From NCBI GenBank assembly GCA_023387135.1, contig JAEWIK010000348.1, forward strand, positions 1 through 15,034: a DNA stretch of 15,034 nt, written 5' to 3'. The notes beneath the pieces are model-generated. The model was not told the origin of the DNA. It searched no databases and was given only the letters and a program-made list of their open reading frames with translations. Shown here one piece after another: positions 13,720 through 15,034 of this stretch (its first letter is position 1; the number at the start of each line of letters is the position of its first letter). Source of the stretch: Actinomycetes bacterium. GTDB lineage: Bacteria; Actinomycetota; Actinomycetes; Propionibacteriales; Propionibacteriaceae. Both the position numbers and the translations under genes were made by a program.

Positions 13720-14739
13720 TTAGCGGTGGGCGATCGTCGAGCCCCTGATGACGAGCTTCACAGGCGTGTACCGGGTGCCCTGGGACGGCACCTTCGACTC
13801 GTCCATGGCGAGGAACAGGCTGCGCGCCGCCTCGCGTCCCAGTTGCTCGAGGTTGGGATCGATGCTCGTCAGCTCCGGCCGGGAGTTGGTGGTCAGCACC
13901 TCCCAGTTGTCGTAGCCGATCACCGCGACGTCCTGCGGCACGCGCTTGCCCAGGTCGCGCAAAGTGTCGAGGACGCCTCGGGCGATCTGGTCGGAGCCTG
14001 CCACGATGCCGTCGACGTCGGGGTGCTGGGCCAGCAACAGCGCCGCGGCGTCCCGCCCCCACTGCTCGGTCCACGTCGAGAACATGACGTCGCCCCGCAG
14101 CTCCAGCCCCGACTCGGCCAGCAGGGACTGGATCCCGCGTGCGCGGTCCTGAGCGGCGGCATAGGAAGGGTCGCCGGTGATGTGACCGATGGCCCGGCGC
14201 CCGCAGTCGAGCAGGTGCTGCAGCGCCATCCTTCCGCCGGCCTCGTTGTCGGGAGTCAGCGACAGGTCCGAAGGGTCCTCGCTGGGGGCGTACGCGTACA
14301 CCACCGGCACCGGGAGGTCGTGGCCGAGCGAGGGACGGGGGTCGGTCTGGCGTCCCACGACGATGATGCCGTCCACCCGCCTGGTGAGCAGCGCCCGCAG
14401 GTGGTGCTGCTCGCGGATCGTGTCGCCCCGGGCGTCGCACAGGAACACGTTGACCTGCCCCGCCCCGAAGGCGTCCTCGGCACCCATGAGGATGGGCAGC
14501 ACGAACCTGCCCTCGAGGTCGCTGGTGAGCAGCCCGACGGTTCCCGACCTGCCTGCCAGCAGCCCGCGGGCGAGCTCGTTGGGGGTGAACCCCAGCCGCC
14601 GCACGACATCGAGCACCCTGTCCCTGGTGGAACTGGACACGCCTTCGCGGGAGTTGATCGCCTTCGACGCCGTCGCCACCGAGACCCCGGCGAGCTGCGC
14701 CACATCCTGCAGCGTGACCTTCCGTGGCCCAGTGGACAT
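13720..14739 (-). CDS. LacI-family transcriptional repressor
   Basis: The product is 339 residues from the ATG at 14739. GGAGG lies three bases upstream, which is a tight spacing. An open frame reaching to 14931 has no support and would cross the promoter. A LacI helix-turn-helix spans about 8-30 (VTLQDVAQLAGVSVATASKA). The hinge region PNELARGLL (53-61) follows. The ligand-binding domain has the usual landmarks: RRVDGIIVVG (120-129), LTPDNEAGGRMALQHLL, GHITGDPSYAAAQDRARG, GIVAGSDQIARGVL, VAVIGYDNWE and LTSIDPNLEQLGREA. It senses a sugar and represses neighbouring sugar genes. The GH127 gene upstream points to an arabinofuranoside-derived ligand, which is inference. A palindrome just upstream suggests autoregulation. 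Confidence 0.92.
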   Translation of the reverse strand: MSTGPRKVTLQDVAQLAGVSVATASKAINSREGVSSSTRDRVLDVVRRLGFTPNELARGLLAGRSGTVGLLTSDLEGRFVLPILMGAEDAFGAGQVNVFLCDARGDTIREQHHLRALLTRRVDGIIVVGRQTDPRPSLGHDLPVPVVYAYAPSEDPSDLSLTPDNEAGGRMALQHLLDCGRRAIGHITGDPSYAAAQDRARGIQSLLAESGLELRGDVMFSTWTEQWGRDAAALLLAQHPDVDGIVAGSDQIARGVLDTLRDLGKRVPQDVAVIGYDNWEVLTTNSRPELTSIDPNLEQLGREAARSLFLAMDESKVPSQGTRYTPVKLVIRGSTIAHR

Positions 14740-14771
14740 GACCCTCCGTCCGGTAGTGGTGGCCGGTTCAG

Positions 14772-14789
14772 TGCGAAACCCTTTTCGGA
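14772..14789 (-). promoter_or_regulatory. LacI-type operator candidate
   Basis: TGCGAAACCCTTTTCGGA (+ strand) holds a perfect CGAAA/TTTCG inverted repeat with a 4-base centre. LacI-family operators often take the form of AA/TT half-sites around a CG or CC centre. It lies just after the -10 candidate and about 33 bases before the LacI start, where a bound repressor would block transcription. Confidence 0.5.
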
Positions 14790-14792
14790 GTG

Positions 14793-14798
14793 ACTCTA
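14793..14798 (-). promoter_or_regulatory. -10 candidate of the LacI gene promoter
   Basis: On the - strand TAGAGT (in TGTAGAGT) fits TAnnnT with an upstream TG. The predicted start of transcription would fall inside the palindrome at 14772-14789. No convincing -35 was seen. Confidence 0.35.
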
Positions 14799-14814
14799 CA
14801 GCGCCCCGCCGCCT

Positions 14815-14829
14815 GAGCCTGAAAGGCTC
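14815..14829 (-). terminator. Small stem-loop after the GH127 gene
   Basis: GAGCC (14815-14819) and GGCTC (14825-14829) pair perfectly around a 5-base loop. It lies 48 bases past the stop of the hydrolase gene and just upstream of the LacI promoter. It could be a weak terminator or a regulator site. Confidence 0.3.
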
Positions 14830-14876
14830 TTCCGCGCCACCGCGGGCTCGGCCGCCCCGCCCCGGAGACCGGCCGG

Positions 14877-15034
14877 CTACAGCAGCGTCGGCAGCCAGAC
14901 GCGCATCGAGCTTGGGCCCCGATTCCCCCACCGTTGGTAGGGGACGAGGCGCGCCGTCACGGGTTGCCCCCAGCCGACCGGCGCGCCGTCGCCGTACGGC
15001 CAGGCAGCCGGCTCGGCGGCGAGCAGCCTGCCGC
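14877..15034 (-). CDS. GH127 (DUF1680) beta-L-arabinofuranosidase-type hydrolase, C-terminal fragment
   Basis: Reading the - strand inward from the right edge, an open frame of about 51 codons ends at TAG (14879-14877). Its last residues, VPYQRWGNRGPSSMRVWLP, match the C-terminal signature I know for GH127/DUF1680 proteins (PYYAWGNRGPGEMRVWIP-like). Before it come WPYGDGAPVGWG and TARL. The fragment has no catalytic residues, which lie in the missing part. Members of the family remove beta-L-arabinofuranose from plant glycans and are often controlled by LacI repressors. The gene continues beyond the window. Confidence 0.7.
   Translation of the reverse strand, partial: GRLLAAEPAAWPYGDGAPVGWGQPVTARLVPYQRWGNRGPSSMRVWLPTLL

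Noticed and set aside
13423..14793. A 456-codon open frame on the + strand opposite the LacI and aldo/keto reductase genes
   Set aside because: The opposite strand has a full LacI helix-turn-helix protein and an intact reductase tetrad; this frame has no recognisable domain.
14740..14931. N-terminal extension of the LacI protein by 64 residues
   Set aside because: It would cross the promoter and palindrome, is Arg/Ala-rich, and LacI proteins start a few residues before the helix-turn-helix, as from 14739.
1..15034. CRISPR array, tRNA, rRNA, insertion sequence or phage att site
   Set aside because: No regularly spaced direct repeats, cloverleaf, transposase or integrase motifs, or terminal inverted repeats were seen on either strand.

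Overview
The window is high-GC DNA with coding bias, Shine-Dalgarno sites and leaderless-type promoters typical of an actinomycete (Actinomycetota). An LAFTG cell-wall sorting signal, the type read by class E sortases, supports this. The genus cannot be fixed from the sequence; a Propionibacteriales-like organism is only a guess. No tRNA, rRNA, CRISPR array, transposase or phage gene was seen.

Left half (1-9622, all + strand): a surface or secretion locus. It opens inside a multidomain secreted zinc metalloprotease (SH3-like, bacterial Ig-like, Fn3 and HExxHxxGxxD catalytic domain; 5' end outside the window). Overlapping it is a second secreted Fn3/Ig-like protein. A small single-pass membrane protein and a small cytosolic protein with a ComJ-like look follow. 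Last is a 1599-residue wall-anchored protein made of ten FctA/Spy0128-like pilin domains. These fall into two types arranged A-B-A-B-A, Pro-rich linker, A-B-A-B-C. Most domains have lost the Lys/Glu/Asn isopeptide triad, and several carry a local cysteine pair instead. The protease, its overlapping partner and the two small proteins could be an effector/immunity-like set beside an adhesive stalk; this is inference.

Middle (9661-11850, - strand): a housekeeping-like group. A sugar phosphate isomerase/epimerase-type TIM barrel overlaps by 4 bases a CPBP-family membrane protease. A short membrane-anchored DUF2500 protein follows. The isomerase and the DUF2500 gene both have TACGAT exactly six bases before the start codon, which suggests leaderless transcripts. 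A divergent intergenic region with a long imperfect inverted repeat separates this group from a glyoxalase/VOC-like gene (+).

Right end (12678-15034, - strand): a sugar-use locus. It holds the C-terminus of a GH127 (DUF1680, beta-L-arabinofuranosidase-type) hydrolase cut by the window edge, a LacI-family repressor with a palindromic operator candidate over its own promoter, and an aldo/keto reductase. Stem-loops lie between both convergent gene pairs (9642-9655 and 12655-12669).
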